Below are positions 44,098 through 53,881 of a stretch of 64,000 bases of DNA, in pieces. Position 1 is the first letter of the stretch. Each line of letters opens with the position of its first letter. The stretch lies in contig JAJHTX010000003.1 in NCBI GenBank assembly GCA_032164295.1, positions 2,480,001-2,544,000 on the forward strand, given 5' to 3'. Below the pieces are notes generated by a model. That model ran no database searches and was not told where the DNA came from. It worked only from the letters and a program-made list of their open reading frames with translations. Source of the DNA: Inonotus obliquus (Eukaryota; Basidiomycota; Agaricomycetes; Hymenochaetales; Hymenochaetaceae). A program made the position numbers and the translations under genes.

Positions 44098-44108
44098 CCT
44101 TATATATA
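44098..44108 (-). promoter_or_regulatory. TATA box of the gypsy A LTR
   Basis: The minus strand reads TATATATAAGG, upstream of the predicted start by about 35 nt. Confidence 0.65.
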
Positions 44109-44431
44109 CCTCGATCGTGGTTAAGTTCTACTTTAAATGGATGCTGCACAGCAGCAAGTAAATATGAACAAACGAACAACAGGGCCCGACGAGTCAGCAA
44201 GAATGAGTAAGGATGAGTAAGCGTCGTCGGGTTAAACGGAAAGAAGAATAATAAGTCAGCAAGAATGAGTAATAGAAGAATAGAAAGGAATGGCGGGATA
44301 AAGTTGTTATAGATTGTGATTAGCTAAGCCTGTATGTATTAAGTAAGGAATGTGGTTAAAGGGAATGTAAATATGCATTGACAAAAATAAAAGAAAGGCT
44401 GTATAAAGGAAATGGAAAAGACCTTGTAACA

Positions 44432-45592
44432 GGTGCACGTCGGTGCTACTGGATGGATACCAACAATTTTATTCTTGTTGCAACACTCAAAGAAGAGTTG
44501 ATGGGTGGAAAGGATGCTGATGGTAGCTTCAAGGCCTCTAGCTGGGGCTTTGTGTGCAATTCTGTGAATGCGAACATAACTCGGGGTGCATTAAAGACAG
44601 TAAGCAGCTGTAAGGAGCATTTTGAGCATGTATGTTTGTTCTTTCTTTTCTCTATTTGTTCTGCCACTTACTAGGCTACACTCTAAGCTTAAAAAACTGT
44701 ATGAGTTATATAAGACAGCACGATGTAAGTCCGGGGCTGGCTGGGATGACCAACTTCACATTGTTACTGCACCGAAGGATGTCTGGGACACCATGCTAAA
44801 GGTGTGTAATCTATATTTTATTTCTGTATTACACTAATATCATCTTGCGATCACTTGCTAAATGCAGCACAAAGGCCTTTCATATTTCATGGCTGTTCTC
44901 GTTGACAAGAAACGTGCCAATGGCGCAGGTGCTCTTTCCATCTCGGCACTATTTCGGACTTTCAGTGATGGTGATCTGATGAGTGGAGGTGCTGAACAGG
45001 GCTCTCAGGGTGGTGTTTCACAGGATGAGTTGCAGTTTGTTGAAGAGGTGAGTGTATATTTGCATTCGGTGCTACGCTCTTCTACTTGCACTTAGGAATT
45101 TCTAATACCGTGGTCACTAAGTCCTATCACGTCACGTTCAACTACCCCGGTCAATAACAGTCGATTGGAAAGCAGAGACACTCAAATACAAGATGCATTG
45201 CCATGCTCACTTTCGACACATGAAGAGACTACTCCGAAAGCATCCAATTACAAACGTGCTGCTTCTACAAAGCCTAATGATGATATTGTACCACCACCGA
45301 GAAAGAAAGGCCGTCTATCTGGTCCTGTAGCAGTAGGCTCTGTTGCAGAGTCTTTGCATGATATCGCAAGTGTGTTTTGAGACTCCGAGGCACCAGCAAC
45401 ACCACAGCGACTCGAGAGAGCAATCAAGTTGTTGTTGAAAGATGAACAGGTGCCAGTTAATGAGTGAATACAGCTGATATGATATGTCTCTTTGATAAGG
45501 ACAAGTCAGCTGTTGTTTCTTATCTGGCACTTGAGCACAGTCATGAAATGCGTAAGCAATATGTTCAGACCAAACTTACATCAGTAATGTAA
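44432..45592 (+). pseudogene. Myb/SANT-like gene of Harbinger, 3' part
   Basis: Continues the exon interrupted at 35237. The Myb/SANT-like helix-turn-helix reads WMDTNNFILVATLKEEL, then SCKEHFEH, a spliced segment LKKLYELYKTARCKSGAGWD and IVTAPKDVWDTMLK, as in proteins paired with PIF/Harbinger transposases. Introns lie at about 44630-44689, 44802-44867 and 45046-45095. The second half is basic and Pro/Ser-rich. In-frame TGA codons at 45378-45380 and 45465-45467 interrupt a C-terminal helical region (LERAIKLLLKDEQ ... YLALEHSHEMRKQY) that still reads well to a TAA at 45590. Its normal role is to bind the element and bring in the transposase. Confidence 0.7.
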
Positions 45593-45646
45593 ATATATTG
45601 GGCCGCATTAGCATGACTTTTATTCTAATAGCTAGTCTATCTTGCG

Positions 45647-46859
45647 CTATCGTCTGTACTCAATATAGTGATCCCACATCTCCTGTGCAACTTTATCTCT
45701 GAAGTTATTCGCCTTGCACCTCTCTGCAGATGTTATATCTCCACCAAGTTCCATCTCCAAAAAGCCATCTGACTGTCATTCAAGCTCATTCTTATTAAGC
45801 GGTACTCTATCTTCAGGATCTCGACTTTGTATGAAGTTGTGTAGGCAGTATAGAGCTAGTATAATGCATGTTTGTGTCTGAGTATTGTATTCAGGAGAGA
45901 CCTTCAAAATACGAAATTGATGTTTGAGAATTCCAAAAATGCGCTCAACCACATTTCGTGCACTCGCATGCCAAAGATTAAATAACTCCTCTTTATTATG
46001 AGGCCTATTGGACGAAATCAGTAAAAACAGAAGGGAGCAAAAAATAAATAGTACCAATTTGCAGATTTGGACCACTCCTTTAAGTGATAGCGCACATTTC
46101 AATATGGGACCAGAAGTGTAGAACAGGCTGAAAATCCAGCATCTGCTAGATAATACTTGCTGGCTGGAATAGCCAGATCATGAAGTCTGGCATCTTCATA
46201 AATACGTCCATCTGCTGCGCTACCTTCCCACCCAGCCCGAACATAACAAAACTGCATATCAAATGTACAAGCAGCAAGTACATTCTGAGAGAGTCCACCT
46301 TTACGATTGCAATAACGAGAATGATCTTCATCTGGTACAAATGCAAGTATATGTGTACCATCAATTGCACCAAGTGCATCTTTGAAGAATGGATAGAATT
46401 GATGATTGTTTTTAATGAATGGATGGGTGGTATTTGGATCAGGAAGCTTAATATAATGAGTATAGAATGCTGGGTTGATGATTGTATTAAGTAGATGATG
46501 AAAACATCTAATATCAGATCAATATTAATTTTATTTGAGCTATTTAGATGAAAAGAACATACTTGGATACAGTATCTGCACTTCTTTGAAAATCCAATCT
46601 AACCTTGCGTGTCGTTTCACCAGTACGGCAAATCTGTAGAAAAATTCCAAGCTGTTCCACCATTGAAACATTTTGGGAGGAACCCAAACCAGAGTATTTC
46701 TGTAGTTCCTCTACCAGCTGGTAGCTGGTAAAAGACATGTTTGGACATCTCAAAAGCATCATAGAAGGGCTGAGGATGACCAGAGAAGAGTTCTCTCATA
46801 TAAATTAACCCAGAGCGAGAGGATGTGTATATTGGAGATTTTAGTAGAGCCGGGGTCAA
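45647..46859 (-). pseudogene. PIF/Harbinger DDE transposase, broken
   Basis: DDE-superfamily endonuclease of the HARBI1 type. Readable blocks: YMRELFSGHPQPFYDAFEMS, EELQKYSGLGSS, RKVRLDFQRSADTVSKY, ALGAIDGTHILAFVPDEDHS (first Asp), GWEGSAADGRIYEDA (second Asp), YYLADAGFSACSTLLVPY and HASARNVVERIFGILKHQFR (Glu). Introns are at about 46556-46504 and 46055-46006. Defects: a 7-bp tandem duplication (ACCAGCT twice, about 46714-46727) shifts the frame, and TGA at 46099-46101 and 45776-45778 replace probable CGA codons. The reading continues to a TAG at 45647. The family excises and inserts DNA with 3-bp target sites. The start upstream of 46859 is uncertain. Confidence 0.8.
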
Positions 46860-47108
46860 GAGTTGAGTTACTGATGCGGCAGCAACAGCAGAAGAGAAGA
46901 ACAGAAGCCTCTGTCGGTGCTTCTTCTGTGCCTAAGTCTCTCGGATGCCTTCTGTGGTGCTTCTTTTGATGCATCCCATGTGGGGGATAGGGCGGGGCAA
47001 GGAGAGATATGCGTGTCAGCCAAAAAATGATCTACATTACAGTTTTGGTAATATGTGACTATATGTGACAGGTTAATTAAATTGTTCCCACGAGTTCCCA
47101 TGATGCAA

Positions 47109-48389
47109 TAAATGTGCGAGATCGTGTTCGGTACCGAAATACCGAGATGAGGGGTATATGGCTTTAAGTGGGGGAGGGCTAATATGTGCCAGTACTTAAC
47201 CAGTACGGTCACGGTACTTGTTGTCTACGAAAAGGGGGAGTTAATGGGTAGGCTGGAAGCAAAGGTTATGTAATTCTGGTACAAAAAGGACAGGTCAGAA
47301 CATGGGAAAAACTTCGGTACAGGTCGGTATGAGAGAGAACGTAGCAAAACAAGAGTCTAATACCGTGGGAAAAACCTCGGTACAGGTCGGTACAGAAGTA
47401 AAGGGGTCGGTACGTGGAGGTATGTTGTCAAACAAGAAGATCAGTACAGAAACTAAAAGGGTAATGTGCAGAATACAAAGGATAACAAAAGGTCGGTACC
47501 GTGGGAAAAACATCGGTACACGTCGGTACTGCAAGAAAACAACTGGCATGGGGTGGTATAGCAAGAAACTGAATGGGAGAGACTGGTGGATGAAGGTGTC
47601 GACTGGACTGGGAAGCAAACCTAAGCCCTCACACGGGAGGCTAACTCCTGAGGTTCACTTGAGACAGAACTGAGATGGGACTAGGACGGAACTCGAGATG
47701 AGACTGAGACGGAACTGAGAAGGGGGTGAGGAAACCCGAGCCCTCACGCTAGGGGCTAGCTCCTAAGATTACCTGGAGAGCTACTATGTACAGGAGGAGA
47801 TATTTATACTACTGTACTGTAGTTAGCTCATAAATCCAAAAGGAGAAAGTAGAAAGGAAGATCAAAATAAAGAAAAGTCTGAAGAAAAAAGTAACAAGGA
47901 AAGTGAACATTGCAGCGCCATCAGGGGGACAACAAGAAAGGGTTAGGGAGGACAAGATACCAATGAAAACGTAGCATATAGTACCCCTGGATGAAAAGTC
48001 CTCAGGACAAGAGATCTGTGCCCCTGCTGATTGATACTGACACGTTCCTGGTGGTACCAGACCTGAAAACCTTAACAGATACTGACCCTGAGCTTTCCCA
48101 AAGAACCAGCATGCATAGTCCAACCATCAGGAATGAATACAAGAGAGGGAGATGTCCGTTCCATGTCATGAGAGCATGTTGAATTGTCAATTTGTCTCAG
48201 TACCGAGTTTCTTGGCACTTGGTACCAGTACTCTCGGCGTTCGGTATCTTGAGAAATAGGACCAACGGTTTCTCTAGGTGTGCTGATGGATACTGGAAGG
48301 CGTAGATGGGACCATACCGTAGCATGGAGTAAGCGTAGAATGGGATACCGGGCTTGATACCAAGCTCAGCTGCACATAGTTCTCTTCAG
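47109..48389. repeat. Repeat R2, copy 1 (unclassified)
   Basis: About 1.28 kb that matches 56320-57666 in the opposite orientation. It starts TAAATGTGCGAGATCGTG and ends near AGTTCTCTTCA. Inside are several copies of a module made of GTGGGAAAAAC followed by TCGGTACAGGTCGG (at about 47308, 47366 and 47500). No ORF is credible. The first 25 bases resemble the start of R1 (ATGTGCGAGA then CGGTA), suggesting related elements. I could not establish the exact ends or a target duplication. Confidence 0.7.
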
Positions 48390-48409
48390 CGAGGTTTCAG
48401 TTAACCTGA

Positions 48410-48967
48410 TGTTAGGACGGACGAGGTGGCAGTGCACGTTCGAGGCCTGTTCTCACGAAGGTCATATGGTGGCAACCTCTACTGCGTCTTGGGGAGAGTA
48501 CACAGTCGTCGGCGACGTACGTCTAAGGGGATAAGCCTTGAGTAATGCACGCGTCTAGGAACAGTATACGACTAAGACGTCGTGGTGGTAAGTAGATTGA
48601 ATAAACTAAGTAAGTACAAGAGAGGAATACCTAAGACGTCGTGGTGGTAAGTAGAAGAGTCGAGTGGGGAAGATGAGACAAGATCTATCTACTTATATAC
48701 ACATGAGACGTGGGAAGGTATTACTCTAAGAAGGTGCTGCGCAGCAGCATAACAATGTAAACCAACAAATAACGGGGCCCGACGAGTAAGCAAGAATGAG
48801 TAAGGGTGAGTAAGCGTCATCGGGTTGGGGCGGAATTAGTAATGCAGTATTAGTAATATATCGGGATGGGGCGGAGGGAGTCATAAGGTATTAGTAATGA
48901 AAGGAACTTAGTAATATAATGGGATATGAAAAATAAGAAAGGACAAAAAAGGAAAAGTGTTCTTACA
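48410..48967 (-). repeat. LTR of gypsy B (3' LTR)
   Basis: 558 bp, TGTTAGGACG...GTTCTTACA. It is followed inside by the polypurine tract (minus strand TTGAAGAGGGGGTGA, about 48968-48982). Confidence 0.95.
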
Positions 48968-49004
48968 TCACCCCCTCTTCAAGGTTGGGCGTCCCGACCA
49001 ACGT

Positions 49005-50651
49005 TTATGCCAGCAGTCCTGGTTGATCAACCGGATCTACATAGAGGGGTAGATCTTTCATGTTGATTGCGACCATGGGTTTTCCTTTCCAACCGTTCAC
49101 GGGATCTGGAGGTTCTGTATACGCGAAGATTTGGCGTAATGACCGTTGAGGTATCGTGAGTTTACGAGGGGCTCCTGGGTGTTTTTGGTAGAACTCGTCA
49201 ACAGCTTCCTTCGCATTGTCTCCTAGGTCCGACTCTGGTTGCCAGGTTGCTTCCTCGTATCCTACCCACTTTACCAGATATTGTAGTTTCCGTTGATGTA
49301 GTCGTGAATCGAGTATTCCTTCAACCTCGTATTCTTCTTCTTCATCAACGAGAACAGGTGGCGGTGGAGGTGCTTTTTTCTGAGATTCGAACGAGGGCTC
49401 GACCGCGGGTTTCAGTAGGATTTCATTGAAGACAGGGTGAATCTTCTTCCACGTTTTGGGTAACTTGAGTTTGTACGCGCCAGCTCCAACCTTCTCAACC
49501 ACTTCGTAAGGTCCATACCACTTGTCCTCCATCTTCTTCGTAGGCCTTGTCGTTTTGATATTTCGTCCGTCCAGAAATACCTTGTCTCCTGGTACGAATT
49601 CTATGGACTTTCCTGCGTGACGGTTGTGGTACTTCTTCATGTCGTCAGCTGCCTTTTGAAGGTTTTCTTTAGCTAGCTCGTGGGTCTCCTTGATCTGTTT
49701 CACAAAGTCTTCAGCAACCATGTTCGAGGATGACGTCGCAATGTCCGAAAAGTCGCCTAGATTCCTACCCAGATTTGCAAAGAAAGGGGACATCTTCGTT
49801 GCTGAGTGTTCTCGGTTGTTGTATGCGAATTCAGCCATAGCCAACCAATTTGCCCAGTCCGACTGTCGATGATCCACATAGAGACGAAGGTACTGTTCCA
49901 GCTCCTGATTAACCCGCTCGGTTTGTCCATCCGTCTGTGGGTGATATGCCGTCGATGGATTCCCTTCGATGTGTAGGAGCTTGTACAATTCCTTCATCAT
50001 CTTAGCGTCGAACTGGGTCCCTCTATCGTGGATAATCTTGCGTGGTAGTCCATGATGACGAAAGACGTGATCCCTGTAAATCCTAGCCATTCCTTCAGCT
50101 GTCAGCTTCGTCGTAGTTGGTACCGCATGTATCTGTTTGCTGAAGCGATCGACAATTACGCAGATAGCGTTGTATCCTTCGGATTCTGGTAACTCTCCAA
50201 TCAAATCGACAGTGACGATTTCCCATGGCTTGTCAGGTACTTCGTTCGGGTGCAGACTCCTAGCTCTCGTTGCCCTTGTAGCCTTCGTCCTTTGACACTT
50301 GTCGCATCCTTTGACATATGTACGGATGTCGTAGAACATCGTAGGCCACCAGAACTTTCGACGAATGAGGTTGACGGTCTTTGTCGTCCCAGGATGCCCA
50401 GCCATTGGTGAGTCATGGTACTCCTTCAACACAAGCTCTTTCACGTCGTTCGGCACAAAGATGACGTTTCCTAGCTTTAACCACCCATCCTTCGGTACTA
50501 CTCCCTTTGGTCTCTTCTTCACCTCCTGCTGCGCTTCCCGTACCCTTTCCAACACATCCTCCTGCGATGTCTGCACCACTCCTCGTACTAACCAGTCTTC
50601 TTTGATGAAGGTGACGTTCTCGTTATCGTGTTCACCTTTATCATAGTCCGC
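49005..50651 (-). CDS. Gypsy B integrase and chromodomain
   Basis: Second part of the B pol, in the same frame as the upstream part and separated from it by one TGA. It opens ADYDKGEHDNENVTFIKEDW. The integrase zinc finger is EYHDSPMAGHPGTTKT...CDKCQRTK; the catalytic triad lies in VDLIGELPE (Asp), IHDRGTQFDAKMM (Asp) and QTERVNQELEQYL (Glu). Past the core are the GPYEVVEKVGAGAYKLKLP motif and a complete chromodomain (YEVEGILDSRLHQRKLQYLV, KWVGYEEATWQPESDL). The chromodomain would bind methylated histone tails to guide integration. The tail continues to a TAA at 49005. Intact here, but it would be made only if the TGA is read through or repaired. Confidence 0.88.
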   Translation of the reverse strand, partial: ADYDKGEHDNENVTFIKEDWLVRGVVQTSQEDVLERVREAQQEVKKRPKGVVPKDGWLKLGNVIFVPNDVKELVLKEYHDSPMAGHPGTTKTVNLIRRKFWWPTMFYDIRTYVKGCDKCQRTKATRATRARSLHPNEVPDKPWEIVTVDLIGELPESEGYNAICVIVDRFSKQIHAVPTTTKLTAEGMARIYRDHVFRHHGLPRKIIHDRGTQFDAKMMKELYKLLHIEGNPSTAYHPQTDGQTERVNQELEQYLRLYVDHRQSDWANWLAMAEFAYNNREHSATKMSPFFANLGRNLGDFSDIATSSSNMVAEDFVKQIKETHELAKENLQKAADDMKKYHNRHAGKSIEFVPGDKVFLDGRNIKTTRPTKKMEDKWYGPYEVVEKVGAGAYKLKLPKTWKKIHPVFNEILLKPAVEPSFESQKKAPPPPPVLVDEEEEYEVEGILDSRLHQRKLQYLVKWVGYEEATWQPESDLGDNAKEAVDEFYQKHPGAPRKLTIPQRSLRQIFAYTEPPDPVNGWKGKPMVAINMKDLPLYVDPVDQPGLLA

Positions 50652-52801
50652 TCATCTTGACAGGAGGTCAGCTTTGCCCATCGATGTTCCTGCTTTGTGA
50701 ATCAACGTAAAGTCATAATCAGCTAGTTCGAGTCGCCACCTTGCCTGACGGTAGTTCAGTTTCTGTGGTGACTTGAAGTAGAGGAGATTAGTGTGATCCG
50801 ACCAGACTTCAAAACGTTGATGAGCTCCTAGCAAATACTGTCGCCATTCCCTAAGAGCTTGTACAATCGCGAGCATCTCTTTGTCATAGATCTCGTAATT
50901 TCGTTCAGCATCTGACAACGTTTTCGACCTATACGCCACTGGTTTCCACTTGCCTCCTTGCTCCTGTAGTAGTACTCCTCCAGTTGCATAGTTCGATGCA
51001 TCCGCTTCGATTCTAAACGCTCCTTTGTTGTTCGGAATGGCAAGTACGGGTGGTTCGCATAGACGTTTCTTGAGCTCCTCATAGGCAGCCTGTTCTTCTT
51101 CGTCCCACTTCCATTCTACCTTTCCCGTTAGTTTCGTGAGTGGTTTAACAATCTCGCTGTAATCCTTGACAAATCGTCGTAACCAGTTTCCAAACCCTAG
51201 GAACTCCTGTAACGTTTTTAAGTTCTTCGGCACTGGCCACTCCTGAATTGCCTTGGATTTCTTCGGATCCACCCTCACTACTCCGTTGCCGATGATATGA
51301 CCAAGGTACTTGACGTGGTCTGTTTCGAACTCGCATTTCTGAGGTTTGAGGTACAGGTTGTTTTTTCGTAAGACCTCGAATACTCGTTTGACTAGCTGTT
51401 GGTGCTCGTCTTGTCCTTCGGAGAAGATCAGTATGTCGTCGAGGTAGATGATGACGTGTCCTTCGTGTACGAGTTCTCTGAAGATGTCATTCATGAACCC
51501 TTGGAACGTGGCTGGCGCATTAGTTAAACCAAAAAACATAACCGTCGGTTCGAAGAATCCTAGGTTAGTCCTAAACGCCGCCTTCCACTCGTCACCTTCT
51601 CGAATACGGATGTTGTAATATCCCCAACGAACGTCGAGCTTCGTGATATAGCGAGAATCCCGGACTTTGTCGACGAGTTCTTGGATAAGAGGAAGTGGGT
51701 ACTTGTTCTTGATGGTCCCTTCGTTTAGCTTCCTGTAATCCTGAATCGCTCGGAGGGAACCGTCTTCCTTTTTGATAAAAAAGAACGGCGACGCCATGGG
51801 AGATTTTGAGTGTCGAATGTGTCCTGAGGCGAGGTTTTCGTCGATGAATTCTTGCAGCACCTGTTGTTCCTTCGGGTTGAGAGGGTATACCTTACAGTTG
51901 CTTGGTTTGAAGTCCGCCTTTAGTTCAATGGCGTGGTCCCAAACACGATGCTCCGGCAACTTTTCAAAGTTCTCCTCACTGAAGACGTCTGCAAACTCGT
52001 CGAGGTACTCTGGCCACTTTGTCGCTCCCCTGACCTGCTTCTTACGATACTCTTCTGCCTCCCTTTCCAAGGACCAACATGTCTCCGGGCAACGAGTAAA
52101 TGACATGACGCCCGTCTTCCAGTCAATTTCCGGATTATGCTTGCGCAGCCAGTCATATCCAAGAAAGACGTTAGTTGACGCTAGGGATGTCACCGCTAGA
52201 CGAATGGTCTCTTCATGTATCCCGTCGAAGATCATTTGCACTTCCACATACTCCGTCATCGAACCCTCCTTGTTGCCAGTTCCATCAGCATTAAAGAGTG
52301 GTATAGGACGAATATAGCGTTTGGTGGGGATCTTGTACCTTTCGACGAATCCTTCGTCGATGAGAGAACCAGTTGCTCCAGAGTCAATGAGCGCATGTGC
52401 ATCCAACTCCAATCTGTCCGTATCGTATTCTTCTCCGTCCAGCTGCTGCATCTCCTGTTTATCTTCGGGAGTCAGTTGCCGATCTAAGGGATGAATGATG
52501 GTTACGATGACGTCTAGTTGGTATCCATTTGTTCGCCGCACAAAGACAGCTTCTGGTTCCTTCTCCTTAGGCTGTACACCTCTGTCACACATCCACGCAT
52601 CATCGTAGTCATCAACGTCTAGGTCGTCTTCTTTTTCGGGGGTAGGTATTACGTCGTTCAGGATCTCGTGATTTTTTAACTCGGTGTATTGATGCGCATC
52701 TAAATACTGTACAGCACGCGAGTTATAATTTAGAGAAGACGAGAGTCCTTGAGAATGTTGACCAGTAGTTACGACGTTTACTGCTGGTCTTCCGAAAAAT
52801 C
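50652..52801 (-). CDS. Gypsy B protease, reverse transcriptase, RNase H
   Basis: Pol enters in the -1 frame at the end of gag (GFFGRPAVNVVTTGQHSQG). The aspartic protease shows DAHALIDSGATGSLIDEGFV. Reverse transcriptase: EFADVFSEENFEKLPEH, FFIKKEDGSLRAIQDYRKLN, VMFFGLTNAPATFQGFMNDI and catalytic VIIYLDDILIFSEGQDEH. RNase H: FRIEADASNYATGGVLLQ, NYEIYDKEMLAIVQAL and VWSDHTNLLYF, ending HKAGTSMGKADLLSR before TGA 50652-50654. No internal ATG is needed, since it should be made as a Gag-Pol fusion. Close in sequence to element C and more distant from A. Confidence 0.9.
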
Positions 52802-53881
52802 CTGCTCGACGTTGACGCCCTCGGTCTCGGTCGTAGCCCTAACTTCCACAACTTCCTTGCTGTACTCTTCTTCGACAAAGGCTGATTCTGGCAGCTCACC
52901 AAGCTGTTCCGCCATCTCCCTTCGAATCGTTGGGTCCATTCCCACGATGATCTGTCGTACCACCTGCCGCTTATCTGGGCATTGCGACGCAAAGTGTCCA
53001 GGCTTTCTGCACGCCCAGCAAAGCAGACGACGATGAGCTGCGTCGACTTCCATTGGAATCCCCATTCCAGGGTGCGTTCTCGGCTTTACTCCTTGTGCCT
53101 GCAATGGGGGACGTTGTGGTTGTGATTGCTGTTGTTGGGGTGGGGGTCCTGGGGGTCGACGATACTGAGTTTGAGGGTTTGGGGGAAAGTTTCGTACTGG
53201 TGGCTTATTTGGACGTAGTTGGGTTCGCAGCTGTTGTTCTACTGCATCGACAGCTAGCGCTTTCGTTTTCCATCCATCATATGTCGTTGGCACCTTCTCC
53301 GCTCGCATAACTCCTCGAAGAACATCAGGGTTGACTGCTTGCTCTAGACGGTGGATGAGGACTGCGTCATGTTCTTTGCTGGTGAGCTTCGCCGAGATCC
53401 TTAGTTGTTCGAAGATATCAAAGAATTCATCAGCAGTACGACGTCCTTGTACTTCTGAGTAGATTCGCTCTAACGCCTTAGATGCCTTGTGGGGATCTCT
53501 AAAAGATGCATCGAGGGCCTCGACAAACTTCTTGAAGTCGTCAGGAATAGTTGAACTTCCATCAGTTGCTGTGTTGGAATCGACATAGTTCTGCGCCCAT
53601 GTTGAAGCTCGTCCCGACTTTAGATACGACAGTACGAATTTGATTTGGTTGACGTCGGTTCCAAACCTTCCTGGGTTCTCCGAGACATACAACAGGAATT
53701 CCCGACGGAAATCTTCGTAATCGTCGCCTCCATGATACTGCCTTGGCTTGTCAACAGATGGATTGTCTGTCGACATCGATGTTGCTGGTGCATTCATCGG
53801 CGTCCTTGGCTGTCCGACTTCTGCCTGTGCCAGGGCCTGGGCGACAATTGCTGCGATCACGTCTGCTGTGAGGTGCGACAT
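52778..53881 (-). CDS. Gypsy B gag
   Basis: 367 residues from ATG 53881. The capsid-like region reads QYHGGDDYEDFRREFLLYVS, YLKSGRASTWAQNYVDSNTA and FVEALDASFRDPHKASKALE, followed by a Pro/Gln-rich linker and one CCHC knuckle (CWACRKPGHFASQCPDKRQ). It packages the element's RNA into virus-like particles. It ends EQDFSEDQQ at TAA 52778-52780, overlapping the -1 pol frame. The frame is open upstream of the ATG (53882 to about 54250: DPIDVEPPEDE and further up QRIVWDQAKDNWVHAP), so the real N-terminus may be longer. Confidence 0.85.
   Translation of the reverse strand: MSHLTADVIAAIVAQALAQAEVGQPRTPMNAPATSMSTDNPSVDKPRQYHGGDDYEDFRREFLLYVSENPGRFGTDVNQIKFVLSYLKSGRASTWAQNYVDSNTATDGSSTIPDDFKKFVEALDASFRDPHKASKALERIYSEVQGRRTADEFFDIFEQLRISAKLTSKEHDAVLIHRLEQAVNPDVLRGVMRAEKVPTTYDGWKTKALAVDAVEQQLRTQLRPNKPPVRNFPPNPQTQYRRPPGPPPQQQQSQPQRPPLQAQGVKPRTHPGMGIPMEVDAAHRRLLCWACRKPGHFASQCPDKRQVVRQIIVGMDPTIRREMAEQLGELPESAFVEEEYSKEVVEVRATTETEGVNVEQDFSEDQQ
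52796..52802 (-). promoter_or_regulatory. Candidate -1 frameshift site, gypsy B gag/pol
   Basis: G GAT TTT in the gag frame, six codons before the gag stop. It is the same heptamer in the same place and register as in element A (41070-41076). Confidence 0.6.

Larger units (their letters stand above)
35238..44431 (-). mobile_element. Ty3/gypsy chromovirus A (old, nested insertions)
   Basis: Complete but inactive element on the minus strand: 555-bp LTRs at both ends, gag, a pol in the -1 frame (protease, reverse transcriptase, RNase H, integrase, chromodomain) and a leader ORF. It carries a B-family solo LTR (42986-43542) and repeat R1 (37143-38807). Without these and their duplications it would be about 6.96 kb, close to element B (7.04 kb). 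The LTRs differ at about 25 of 555 positions by my count, nearly all transitions. Several in-frame stops and a frameshift between protease and reverse transcriptase show decay. Confidence 0.92.
43877..44431 (-). repeat. LTR of gypsy A (5' LTR)
   Basis: 555 bp, starting TGTTACAC and ending CTTGTAACA. It is followed by the GGTGC duplication. On the minus strand it holds a TATA box, the self-primer 11-mer and an intron-like direct repeat. Confidence 0.92.
35128..46990. mobile_element. Degenerate PIF/Harbinger transposon, interrupted
   Basis: Two genes of the Harbinger type face each other: a Myb/SANT-like DNA-binding gene (+, 35128-45592, split) and a DDE transposase (-, 45647-46859 or beyond). 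A 9.2 kb gypsy element (A) sits inside the first exon of the Myb gene with a GGTGC target duplication. Both genes carry several stops, so the copy is dead. I could not find the terminal inverted repeats or the 3-bp target duplication, so the limits are those of the coding parts. Confidence 0.75.

Noticed and set aside
50652..50654. TGA as a reassigned sense codon
   Set aside because: Host genes here end at TGA (UBI3, RFC3) in the expected place, so the code is standard. Only element copies have internal TGA.
53053..53310. Plus-strand ORF rich in Val/Gly opposite gypsy B gag
   Set aside because: It is the reverse of the Pro/Gln-rich linker of gag; the low complexity explains it.
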